Part shown: positions 13,644 to 23,552 of the stretch, piece after piece
Layout: each line of letters starts with the position of its first letter
How positions within the stretch are numbered: the first letter of the stretch is position 1
Source of the DNA: Toxoplasma gondii ME49
Lineage: Eukaryota; Apicomplexa; Conoidasida; Eucoccidiorida; Sarcocystidae
DNA: 64,000 bases
Direction: 5' to 3'
Assembly: GCF_000006565.2 (NCBI RefSeq)
Contig: NC_031478.1
Coordinates: 1,719,874-1,783,873 of the forward strand
Notes under the pieces: generated by a model
Seen by the model: only the letters and a program-made list of their open reading frames with translations
What the model was told of the DNA's origin: nothing
The model's database searches: none
Program-made: the position numbers and the translations under genes

Positions 13644-15814
13644 TTAGAGTCTTGATTCAATCCGGTACAATGCATTCCTCCAAGTCGCATTCTGGTGCGG
13701 TTCGAGAACTGTAAAATTACCGCTGGTCATCCACTGACCGCCGTCTACAACTAAATTGGCACCGGTGATATAACTGCAACAAAGGCGAAACAAAAGCAAG
13801 ATACATTCTTTCAGATGGTGCCATGGAATTGCTAGCAGTTCTCCACAATCGTGGGACTGGAACAGAATGCGGTCGCCTGATGTCTTGTAGCATTCTACTC
13901 CGGGCAGAAAGTTTTTTCAGTGAACCATTGAGGGCCAGCATCTGCTACTGTCGTCTTTCGCGCATGCAAAGCGGTGCCGGTTCCGCACGACCCACGACAG
14001 AACGCTGGCGGGAGCACTGACCGCACACCTACAACGTCGGGGTCAAGATTATTGTAAGCATTACTAAACTAACAACCAGTTGCTTGATGCCGAAAACAGT
14101 AGCATCGATGTTCCTGTTTCTCCATTAGACTGGTGGCTGCATGTTGCTGCCAAGGGCGCTCTCTCTCTCACTTCAACTCGGTATGGGAGGAGGGTGCGAC
14201 CGGCTACGCTACACTTTAATGCATGAATATAAACGTAGAAGGATGGATACGGAGGTACAGTATATGTACAGCGTATATATATATATATATACATATGCGA
14301 ACAGTATGCGTCTCAGTATGCCTAGTTCTGTTTTGTGGAAAAAGTGATGTCTGCCCCTGATGCCGCAGCAGCCGCTTACCTTGCTTCAGGGAGACAGAGA
14401 AAAATGGCCGCAAACGCCATGTCCTGCGCAGTACCGAGTCTCTGGAGAGGAATGAACCGTCGTAGCATATTAAGGTCTTTGTATTGCCCGTCGGCCTGAG
14501 ATTCTTTCTGTAGCATCTTGGGCTCCACGCTCGAAGATAACCCTTCGTCGTTGTCAAAGTCCTCTGTCGGGTCTGTGGGTTTGCAAGCGCCATTTCCACT
14601 GGTGTCTGCGAATCCTTGCTGTGGAACCGGATTCAACTTGTTAAAGCCGACGGTGCCTTCTACAGGCCCAGGCGCAATGCAGTTCACTCGAATGTTGTAC
14701 GGCCCCCATTCCACCGCTAAGTGTTTAGTCATGGCATCGATCGCTGCTTTGGCTGCCCCAGCGTGAGTCTGCAGTAGCGCCGCTGTATAATGGAGAGTCA
14801 TAGAAATGTTCAGAATTACTTTTTCGCAGGACGCGTCGCCACTGTTCCTCCTATCGAGTCTTCCTTCTGATCCTCGGCCTGCAGCAGTTTTGGCGCGTTG
14901 TATTGCAGGTTTGAAGCATTTCTCGAAGACAGTTTTCGACACTATGAATGTGCCATGTGCGTCGATCTCCATTACAGTCTTAAACCCTTTGTACGTCAGT
15001 TTTTCAGCGGAGCACAGAAAATTCCCTGCGGCACCGTTCACAAGAATGTCTACTTTTCCAAACTTTGCCATAGCAGCGTCTACTGCCTGTGCTACTTCCT
15101 TTTCGCTACGCACATCCATTGCTACAGGGAAGCAGCAGCCACCGGTCTCGGAACTAAGGAGCTGAAGAAGACACCGCAACATGACCGCAAGGAAAGTGCT
15201 TTACATGTGCATTGTTGCCTGCGTCTCACTGGCGTCATGTAGGACTGTGCAGAAACGAACGACCCCCTCAAGGGGAAGGCGATCATGGTATACAAGCATC
15301 ACGTTCCTGCACATCTGGCCAGAGCGCTATGGAGTGGTGGGTAGAAACTGTGTATAGCTGTGTCCCACACTCAAGGGAAGGGCAGATCGTGACAAGCACT
15401 AAAAAGAACAAACTGAAGGCGGAGAAGCGCAGACGTTCACAATGTGGGCAGAAAACAAAATGTATCTTCTTCAAGCTAGTGTTGCAGCTGATAGCATGTG
15501 TCTACGTTGCAAAATCGTCTACAGGAGGGCTGCAAACAGCCAGTAACCAGATGTGTTCTGTGCGGCAACAATCTTGTGTATTCTCTCTTGCATCAGCATC
15601 ACACGGTCGCCAAAGGGGATACAAGTTGGGGCCTCACCTTTGCTGCGTCCTGGAGTTTTTTTTTGTTCCTTGAGGCGATTACGACAGATGCGCCATGCAG
15701 CAAGAATTGTTTGGCGATTTCTCTACAGATGCCTGAGCCACCTCCAGTGATGAAAGCGACCTTACCGTGGAGGCAATCTTGCCGGAAAGAAGGTTGCCGT
15801 CTGTCAGACTTCAT
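13644..15814 (-). CDS. Peroxisomal-type 2,4-dienoyl-CoA reductase (SDR family)
   Basis: Three exons, 15814-15638, 15161-14380 and 13773-13644, join in phases 0 and 2 to give 362 residues. The Rossmann motif TGGGSGI (23-29), NGAAG (101-105), the segment HAGAAKAAIDAMTKHLAVEW with the conserved lysine K197, the IRVN..APGP stretch and the closing YITGANLVVDGG follow the order of DECR2, the peroxisomal 2,4-dienoyl-CoA reductase. That enzyme uses NADPH to reduce dienoyl-CoA intermediates during beta-oxidation of unsaturated fatty acids. The protein ends in Ser-Arg-Leu, a valid type 1 peroxisomal targeting signal, which appears only when exon 3 is spliced in. Two insertions relative to the family are visible, near residues 146-172 (basic) and 238-292 (acidic, Ser-rich). 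Both lie in surface-loop positions of the fold by inference. Confidence 0.88.
14274..14296. repeat. (TA)n microsatellite
   Basis: This TA run lies in the second intron of the dienoyl-CoA reductase gene. Confidence 0.85.
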
Positions 15815-17882
15815 GGCGTGTTGGGCCAGTCACGCCAGCTCAAGCTAACACGTAGGAAACGAGTTCGTATCTGTATCAAATGCCAAAACTGGGACGAATA
15901 CAGTGTTGGTGCTCGCTTTTGCCCGCTTAAAAAAAGGGCACTGACAGTCAAAAACCAATGAAACGGACCGCACGCCTACCACGTAACAGCATAAAGTCAC
16001 CTCTTGCGTTGGTACATCAACAGAAGGATAGCAGAGGACCTGAAGATAGAAACTCAACCATCAAATTCCGGTCCAAGACATTGGCTCTGCCAGTTGCAAC
16101 TGATTCAAGACCTCCTGCATTATTCTAGATGTCCTGACTCTCAAAATAACTACAGGACACTCATGGTAGCGCTGGGAAGCGTGTGCGTGCGGTGATCGGC
16201 ACTGAGTGTGTTCTCTAAGCCACCGTATGTTCTGTGCAGTTGGTCAAAAACCGACTCTCTATGGCGTTCTCTCGACGTTTGGAGAACGCGAAGCAGCTTT
16301 CGTCAATTTCCTTCTTCAGAGCAGGGTAGGACGATGGAGAAACTATCGGCAGCGGATGTGCAACGGTTACAAAATCAGACAACGCTGCAGTTCTAGCAGC
16401 TAGCAAATTGCTTTCCCTCCCTCTCTATCTAAGTGTACTTCCGTATCACAGCGTGGTTAATTACAGCTGCTATATTAATTTACCTTCTTGCCAACAACTG
16501 CTGTAGCGCAAGCTGTCACAGCAAACTCAAGGTCACTCAGTCAACAGTCAGATCCTCCGGCAGATTCAGTCCAGCATCCACAGTGTCAACCGCCTTAATT
16601 TGCACGAATTTCAATTTGCTAGTCTTTCGCTGCTGGTTTACTGTCGTTGGTAGTCGAAAGCTGGCCGCTCTGAATCACGTGCGATGAGCGACGCGAACCA
16701 TCATCTCTCCCAAAGGGCTTTTCTGCGATTAAGAGTCCCGCGGGGATGGTGGAAACCGTGCTTCATTCTACATATACATACAAGAGGATTCGGTTGACTT
16801 CACACTTCGTGGTACGATTAACGCGTCCGATCCTATCAGCTAATCCACTAAGGCGACAGAAATGCACAGTGGACAGCCAACTCTTGAAACTTCCCCACTC
16901 GTTGGGAACACCGTTTTTTGAGACCGTAACACCTGTTTCAACCAGCGTGGCGAAAGAGGACTGACGAGCTGCAAAATAACCACTTTACCCGTAACCATTT
17001 TTCGTCTGACTAGCCGTATTTCGAATATACCAGACGTAGCGTCTGTATTTGTTGGAGCGTTGGCAGGCAGCTCAGAAAAGATAATCCCACCATCTGGCTA
17101 AACAAGACTGCGGTCACAGTGCCAATAATACGTCAGGTACGTATCACGCCTTCTCGATAAACTGGATAACATTTGAGAGAACCGAATTTTCATTCGTCGC
17201 GATGTTGCACAGTGGTCACTCATGGAACGACTCGGGTACCCTTCCAGAGCCGGATATGAGACGAAACAGTACGAAGCGTTCCCCTACATGTCGCCACCTG
17301 CTCAATGACAAGGCACCGGCCAATTGCTCTTTAATCGGTCCAAAAAGTGGGCACATCTGGGTACCTTAAGGGATGATAACCTCGTCGGCCGCGTTTTGCA
17401 CACAAGTTCTCATCAGCGTGTCATACAGCACCTTCGGCTCATCACCAAGCATGTGAATCCAACATACGCACACGTCCTGCGACGCCATAGTAGCCGTTAC
17501 AGAAACTACACAATGCACTTCCGTAGCATAGTTCCAAATTAAGTGTCCGGCTTAGCGTATGTCGGGACTGCCGGCGTGATCAGTCCCACACGAGTCATCA
17601 CTATAAGACTAAGTTCACCCGTGGGCGTTTTAGGAACGGGCTCGAACGGTATGAGCGAGAGCAACTTTTGTGGGAGGTGTTCATATCTTTGTCCAGAGTT
17701 GAGTTTCCTCGATCACTCCGTGAGCCGATGTCGCGCGTGCGAGACGGTTTACGCAACGAAAACCTGTTTTTAAAGTGGGCGCCTACCTAAACTCCCGAAA
17801 TCCCGGCAACCTCTTCCGCAGCACCTTCCCCGTTTTCACGGGTCTACAGCGCGACCAGTACCTCTTCAATATACCTGTCATC
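15815..17882. other. Intergenic region, no gene seen
   Basis: This 2.1 kb lies between two minus-strand genes. It contains only short frames of random composition. Upstream sequence of the reductase and the 3' region of the coiled-coil locus must be here. Confidence 0.55.
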
Positions 17883-18407
17883 TTACCAAGCCTCCTCAAC
17901 CACAGTGGGTCCCTCTACATGAACCATCTGTTCATCACCAGCGACACCGGACGTGGGAGAATTTCCACCTTCCGTAAAGGATGGGAAAGAGCCGGGAGAA
18001 TGATCCGCCTCACGTGTCCCATCTTCTGTTGTTCTGTCAAAAAATGACAAGCCCTGAATGTGGGCAGCTTCCACATACTTCTCGAGATCTTTTTCCAGCC
18101 GGCTCTCCGAATCTTTCAGATTCGCATGTTGTTCTTGCTTCTCGGATTGTCGAAGCTTCCTCAGCATCCTCAGCTGGCGTTCAAGAGCTTCACTTTTGCG
18201 TTTTTCGGTGTCAAGCAGAAACGTTTTCTCTTCTACAGCATCCTGGGTCCTCTTCAACTCCAAAGAAAGTATACGAATCTGCTGACGTTGCTCCGCCACC
18301 ACCGCTTCAAGGTTTCTATTCTGCTGCACCCGCTGTTGTAACCTCGTCTCTTGCTCCCGCCGAATCAGCGCCATCAGCTCCTCCAGGTCTACACGCAAAT
18401 GCATCAT
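17883..18407 (-). CDS. Coiled-coil protein, complete small frame or terminal exon
   Basis: An open frame of 174 residues starts at two adjacent ATGs (18407, 18404) and ends at 17883. Residues about 8-110 are rich in Glu, Gln, Arg and Leu with heptad-like spacing and no Pro or Gly, a clear coiled coil. The tail is acidic and Ser/Gly-rich. An in-frame TAG lies 18 bases upstream of the first ATG. It could equally be the end of a splice acceptor, so the frame may be a terminal exon rather than a whole gene. Immediately upstream, 18420-18600 is open in three competing frames, and I could not choose a splice path. A cytoskeletal or scaffolding role would be a guess. Confidence 0.5.
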   Translation of the reverse strand: MMHLRVDLEELMALIRREQETRLQQRVQQNRNLEAVVAEQRQQIRILSLELKRTQDAVEEKTFLLDTEKRKSEALERQLRMLRKLRQSEKQEQHANLKDSESRLEKDLEKYVEAAHIQGLSFFDRTTEDGTREADHSPGSFPSFTEGGNSPTSGVAGDEQMVHVEGPTVVEEAW

Positions 18408-19011
18408 TCCGAAGAAGCCACACTAAATGTTTGTGAACATCGTTGTACACTGTAGAGGTGTGTCCGCCATTGGAGATGAAGTGTAGGAACCGGGAAATAT
18501 TGTTTCTCTCCAATATCTGAACACGGTGCTGACTGCACTATGGTGCACATGACGGAAGGCAATGTGCGCCAGAGAGTTGCCGGATCTAGAAAGAACGAAA
18601 AATTCCATGCAGACACAAGCAATGACGCGGCATGAACAGAATGAGACTTCACGTTTGCTTCCTCACGAAGAGCCTACAAAACTAAGAGGACCTCAGTGCC
18701 ATCCGGTACGCGGGTTTCCACTTTTGACAGACACGTAGGACATATTTTACAGTTAGGAGGAAGAAATGCAGCTATCCTTGGACTACTAAGCTTTGAAAGA
18801 CGCCTTCTAGTGAGCGTGGGTGCACAGAGATGTCACGACGACTGGAAGGCAATCTCTGAAGCAACCGCAGATTAGCATCGACCAGAAGCAAGACGGTAGG
18901 CCCCCCCTAAGATCACCGCTCTGCCACACGTAATTATGGACCTCGCCCAAAAACCCGTCGGGCGTAATGTGATGCTTTCTGGAAACCACGCGGCGAGTTT
19001 TAACGGCTCAC

Positions 19012-19507
19012 CTCTCTGGGTCAGTTGTAGGTTAATAAGTTCGTTATCAGAGAATGCGCCGTATTCAGAGACCTTAGGGGCCGACACTTTGAATCTCGTC
19101 GTCCACCGTTGGCAAACGGTCTCCCTGTTCGACCTTGCCATGTTCCCCCGACAGCGCTGTTCTTCAGGTGTGGCCGAACCAAAACTTGGGTTTCGCTCAA
19201 CTGAGGAAAGTCCAGACGGGCTGTTTTGCCTCTCTTGTGTGTCGCCAGATGGCCAATTGCAAAAATTACTCCGAGTGCAGCTCTGCTCCGGAGGAAGGGA
19301 TGCTTGCTTTGATGAGGAGTGAGCAGGACGATTAACACTTGACAGGTACAGTGCGAGAGGGACTCCTGGCTGAGAACAGGGCGTCACCAAGAGTTTCTCC
19401 CTGTAGTACACACGCTCGTGTCCTGACGGATTTTTGACGAGAGTAGGGCCATCAGCAGGCTGCCTCCGAAAACCACTGCCGTTCTCTGTACGACCAGAAA
19501 ACGACAT
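19012..19507 (-). CDS. Probable first exon of an unassigned gene
   Basis: From ATG 19507 a frame stays open to a good donor (GTGAGC at 19011), giving 165 residues that begin MSFSGRTENG and are rich in Ser, Pro and Arg. The frame also stays open past the donor to 18872. A strong acceptor (pyrimidine run then TAG) lies near 18594. Joining 19012 to it in phase 1 gives a short tail whose stop overlaps the ATG of the coiled-coil frame. A weaker donor, AG-GTCCAT near 18945, would instead allow a phase 2 join to a more protein-like frame. Both are unproven. No domain is recognised. It probably belongs to the same gene as the coiled coil, since both are on the minus strand with no other start between them. 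Confidence 0.4.
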
Positions 19508-21120
19508 AATTCCAAGCACCGTCACCGACTTCGCCGTTACGCAGGTGAAGTCTCAGACCGGACGGTCTATAAAGCGAAGAAATACAACAGCTCAGCACAC
19601 ATGAGCCGTTCAGACTCAAAGATGGAGGGTATCAGTTGACGACAAGCGGAAGCCAGAAAAATGCACGCAGTAGCGTCAACCTGGGGACGCCCGGACGCCA
19701 CAAAGAACCACAAAAAGTGAGAAACGTCCCTCTAGCCCGTATTTAATGCTTGCGCTCCATGGCATATCCCGTTTTTTTCGATGTGCACGTTACGAACATT
19801 CGCCACGTCATGGAAAGTGTTCGATGACGAGACGTAAAGCGCGCCGTACGTTCGGACGGGTCAACGTGGGTAAGAAGCCGGTTCACCTCGGTACTTCAAC
19901 GGGCCACAGACATTGAACGCGGCGCTGTGGGGCCAATTTGCTCTCTCCAGGCCTGCCACACAACGAAAAACGTTTCCAAACTGTTTCAACCGACTCGCTA
20001 CCGTATACCCCGTCTGTGCCCGCCGGCCGTCTTTACTCCCGAAGTCAGTTCCAGCGACATGTTTTGAACTTCCACCGCACAATTCCCGAGCCTTATCAAT
20101 CGCCTGATACGTATCTCCCTGAGGCGCTATGGATTGATTTCTTAGTCTCCAGTTTTTGCCGCAGATGCAAACCTACACTCGGCAGCTGTCGCCGTTTCTT
20201 GGCGTGCAACTTGCTCAGAGAGTGCTTACGGAGCCTGCTGTCACTGAACAGTTCACTTGTTTCCAAAAAAAAGAAACAGAATTTCGACAGGGCATCTCAT
20301 AACCACGCCGCCAGTGTCAGGCTCTCGTGGTGTGTGCTCAGGAAAAACGCCTAACAACCAATTCTATGGGGAGTTGTTGTCTAGGGATGCCGCATCGATA
20401 CTCGATTTGGTGTCGATCTTTGGATCCGGATGAATTTACGCGCTAGCTAGCTCATGTGCAAAAGGAGGCGATGGGACGGACGCCAGCAGCCACATGCGGT
20501 ACCATTGTGGGGGAAGGGAGAGACACGACTCCCACCGGTTACCTGTGCAGGCGAAGTCACATATTCTTCATTTCTGCTTCCCCACGTTCGTCCGTTCCAT
20601 GCGTCTAGCCTTTCCTGCACTTGTCTGTGGAAGGCTGTGTTTTTCGGAAATCCGCGTCGGCCTTTTGTTGTCAATTCGACAGTTTACCGCTGACCGTCCG
20701 ACACAAATGAGTCGTGAGCCTGTTTCCGGCGCACCGGACCAGATCAAGCTTGTGGCGTGACGTCTGTGCATTCTTCAAGGTGTTAACACGCTTTCACCAC
20801 AGCACTGTCGGCTGCATCCACAGTAGCGAAACAGGTTGTTGCCTTGTTCTGGGGGAGAGTGGAAATGAAGATTGTCGTGGCGCATGGTGCCGAAAAAAAC
20901 TGACAGAAGTAGGTCGGCGGCGTCTTGTTGTGGTGCCACTCAAGGTGCATTTTGCGGGTGCTTAGCGCTTGCCAATCAGGAGATTTTGCTGGTGAATGAA
21001 TCGGATTCTAGTCCAGCGACTTCCGGTGAATCGCAGGTCAACACTGTATAGAGGTGGTCGGTTCATTACGAAATCACCGGGTGCTGAACGCCAGCGAAGG
21101 AACGACGACGATCTGTCACG
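19508..21120. other. Divergent intergenic region
   Basis: This should carry the promoters of the minus-strand locus ending at 19507 and of the plus-strand secreted protein starting at 21121. The frames here, for example 19938-20354 (+), have no recognisable features. Confidence 0.5.
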
Positions 21121-21714
21121 ATGAGAGTCCTACAACTGATGTCATCACTGTTCCTTTGCGCCGTCTGCGCTATCCACGGAACGACCGCTGACACCACAGC
21201 TGAACCGAGCATGCAGGCTGGTTCTCGGCTGCGCCGCCTCGCTGTTGAAGGTAACGGTGAGGAACCTGGCGGCGGTCCTCGGTCACTTCCCTCTCGGCTA
21301 TACGAGTGGCTTTTCCAGAGCCCTTCACATGTTCCGCCTCCTCAGGCTCCTTCTGGTAGTCCTTTCCCAGAACCGCTTCCGTCCCCTGTGCGAACGGGTA
21401 CAGTCAGCAGCGGAGAAGGCGGTTTTCCAGCCAGTATCTCGGTGAGGGAACCACAAGGTCCACCACTGTCGGAGAGTGGGAGTGATGCAGAAGGAAGGCA
21501 ACCAAGGCAGAGGCATCCAAGAAGACCAAGACCGCTACCACCAACCGCTGAAGAGCGGGCGCAAGCCCGCGAGCTACAGCAAATGCTAGACAATGCTGCA
21601 CAAGCCAAGGGAGTTGATGGCGGTCGGCAAGCGATGGGGCCGTTACTACTCGGTTTACTCAAAGACCTTTCGGACTTGGCAGATGGCCGGCCCGGTCCGT
21701 TCAAGTCAAGCTAA
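21121..21714 (+). CDS. Small secreted protein with RRL (TEXEL-like) motif, dense-granule effector candidate
   Basis: This single-exon frame of 197 residues starts at an ATG in a purine-rich context. Residues 1-20 form a typical signal peptide (hydrophobic core LMSSLFLCAVCAI). Arg38-Arg39-Leu40 follow within RLRRLAVEG, matching the RRLxx export element that the Golgi protease ASP5 cleaves in Toxoplasma dense-granule proteins. The remainder is Pro/Ser/Gly-rich and apparently disordered, with a basic patch (RQRHPRRPRP) and a final amphipathic helix around AEERAQARELQQML. No transmembrane segment follows the signal peptide, so the mature protein should be soluble in the parasitophorous vacuole or beyond. 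The export inference rests on the motif alone; three residues can occur by chance, but the position just after a signal peptide is right. Confidence 0.72.
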   Translation: MRVLQLMSSLFLCAVCAIHGTTADTTAEPSMQAGSRLRRLAVEGNGEEPGGGPRSLPSRLYEWLFQSPSHVPPPQAPSGSPFPEPLPSPVRTGTVSSGEGGFPASISVREPQGPPLSESGSDAEGRQPRQRHPRRPRPLPPTAEERAQARELQQMLDNAAQAKGVDGGRQAMGPLLLGLLKDLSDLADGRPGPFKSS

Positions 21715-22928
21715 GAGCAAACACCACCGCGCTGAGGTTCTGCAGTACCTCATTAACTGTGACTCCTACAAGTCTGATGGCGTCTCCTGTAAAGGAAGCA
21801 AAATCAAAGGAGGGTCGCCTCTCACGTTGAATTCGCGCCCTGCTGAAAGCGAACGTTGTACGAGTGCTCTTCGTTCGATGAAGGTCCGACAATGGTAGTG
21901 TCTGAACTGCTCACGCCCCACTGACTGAATGTTATGTAGCTCAGCAACGAGGTCATATCCACAAGCGAAGTACCGAGCTCAGTACACGGCGTAGAAAAGT
22001 CGAACCCACTGTTGTGTTGGGGAACAATCTCCACGGGCATTGGTCAGAGTGACGACAATGGGCCTAGTTGACGCTGACTACACGGTCATCCAAACGGGCG
22101 GAAAGCAGAATTCCTTCCTTTTGGTGGACGTCGCTTGATCAAGCGGCATAGTGGGGGACCCCATGCAAACAAGCTTTAAAGTTTCTTTGATACAGCTTCC
22201 GTATCTGCGATTGGCAAAGTTGCGCATGCGAACAGAAGGCAATTACGTGAGCTAGCGTTCTGGTTCGAGGGTCCGTAAAACGCTCGATTATTCACAGTGA
22301 AAATTCTTCGTAATGTTCTCGCTGGCCTGTACCGACCAAAAAGCCGAATGAATGTGTGGTTTACGTCACATCTACTTTTTTTGTTGTTCGGGAGGCACTA
22401 GATTCCGTTGTGCGTGTCGACATAGCCCCGCCAATTTAAAACTGGGAGTCAAAGTCTACTTTCGCGTTGTGTTAACGGTTATCTATCTGGCAAGTTGCTG
22501 GCGAAGCGTGGTCAGTTGCTTCATTTCGCTGGTGGGCACTAGCTGAGCGGGCAGTGGGCGTTGCTACGCTCATGGGGATTCGCGTTCACTATAAGGTGTT
22601 TTGATTTTTCCGAGTGTGGCCTGCCGACAACGAGAACATTGAATGGAAGTAATAGCACGACCCGTCACAGCTGCCATTCACCGAGAGAGTTTATCGGACA
22701 AACGTGTGCCCTTGGAGACGCGGGTGACAGAACGTTCGCCACTTTGAATGTAGTGCAGCTTTAACGACGTCTTCGGACGTAATTCCCGCCTGGTAGTTGC
22801 ACGCGCCCTTCGGCAGCAGGTTGTGGTAGCAGACTTCATTTTGTACATTCTGGATGCTTCGAAAGAAGACTTTTACCGACTGTTTGGTGGCACCAAGCTC
22901 ATCACTCAGTTGACTAAGAAGGACGTCT
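21715..22928. other. Convergent intergenic region between two secreted-protein genes
   Basis: About 1.2 kb of shared 3' flank. No gene-like frame was found. Confidence 0.5.
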
Positions 22929-23552
22929 TTATGTAGGTTCCTCTTGTCGTTTGGCCGGTGCTCGGGCACCCGGATATGACAAGCTACGCTGTCTGAATGG
23001 GGTTCCAGAGGGTGTCGAGGAGGGCGGACTAGAAACAGGTAGTGTAGTCTGCGGAGCAGCAGGTGTAGATGAGGGACCAGATGCCGGTACGCCCGAAGGT
23101 CGAGGAAAACCAGATGTCGGCTGCGTCATGATGCTCGTGCTAGAAGTTGGGTGGTGATCGCGACGCGGGTGGAATACTTTGTTTTTCCAGTCGAGCCAAA
23201 CCTGAACGGACGGAGTGTCCCCGAAGGCCCGTGTGGGGGGACGCTGGAAGAAAACACGTTTTGGACGCTTTTTTCGACTCTCGTCTAACTTAGCACGTAC
23301 ACTCTGGACATCCCTTGGCGCTACTGCCGTATTCAACAAAGCTAGGAGTCTGAGCTGCCCAGCTCCTTCACCTCGTGGCTTCTGTCTACTGGGTGGTCGA
23401 TTTTCGGGGTCCCTTAGTGTGGTTAGTCCAGTGGCCCCCCGCTCTGAAGACGAGTCGGCCTCTTCGCTGTCGTCGGATCCTTCGGCACAGAAAGACACGC
23501 GAGCATACAGACTCATAATCACAGCGAAACAAATCACTGAACCGACAAACAT
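22929..23552 (-). CDS. Small secreted proline/serine-rich protein with basic NLS-like patch
   Basis: The frame is open upstream to 23837, but ATG 23552 is chosen because it places a clean signal peptide (FVGSVICFAVIMSLYARVSFCA) at the N-terminus, giving 207 residues. An acidic Ser-rich stretch follows, then the basic cluster KKRPKR at 94-99, a short ordered-looking segment around VQVWLDWKNKVF, and a long Pro/Ser/Thr tail. There is no second membrane segment. RLLAL near residue 68 is only a loose RxL and does not meet the RRL consensus. Size, architecture and convergent position relative to the 21.1 kb gene suggest a second dense-granule-type secreted protein. KKRPKR would fit a nuclear localisation signal if the protein enters the host cell, which is inference. 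If translation began further upstream, the hydrophobic segment would be internal. Confidence 0.65.
   Translation of the reverse strand: MFVGSVICFAVIMSLYARVSFCAEGSDDSEEADSSSERGATGLTTLRDPENRPPSRQKPRGEGAGQLRLLALLNTAVAPRDVQSVRAKLDESRKKRPKRVFFQRPPTRAFGDTPSVQVWLDWKNKVFHPRRDHHPTSSTSIMTQPTSGFPRPSGVPASGPSSTPAAPQTTLPVSSPPSSTPSGTPFRQRSLSYPGARAPAKRQEEPT

Noticed and set aside
10826..19679. Short word TAGCGTCA seen at about 10826, 10998, 12860 and 19671
   Set aside because: Four occurrences are more than expected for an 8-mer, but there is no common position relative to genes, and it was noticed after the fact.
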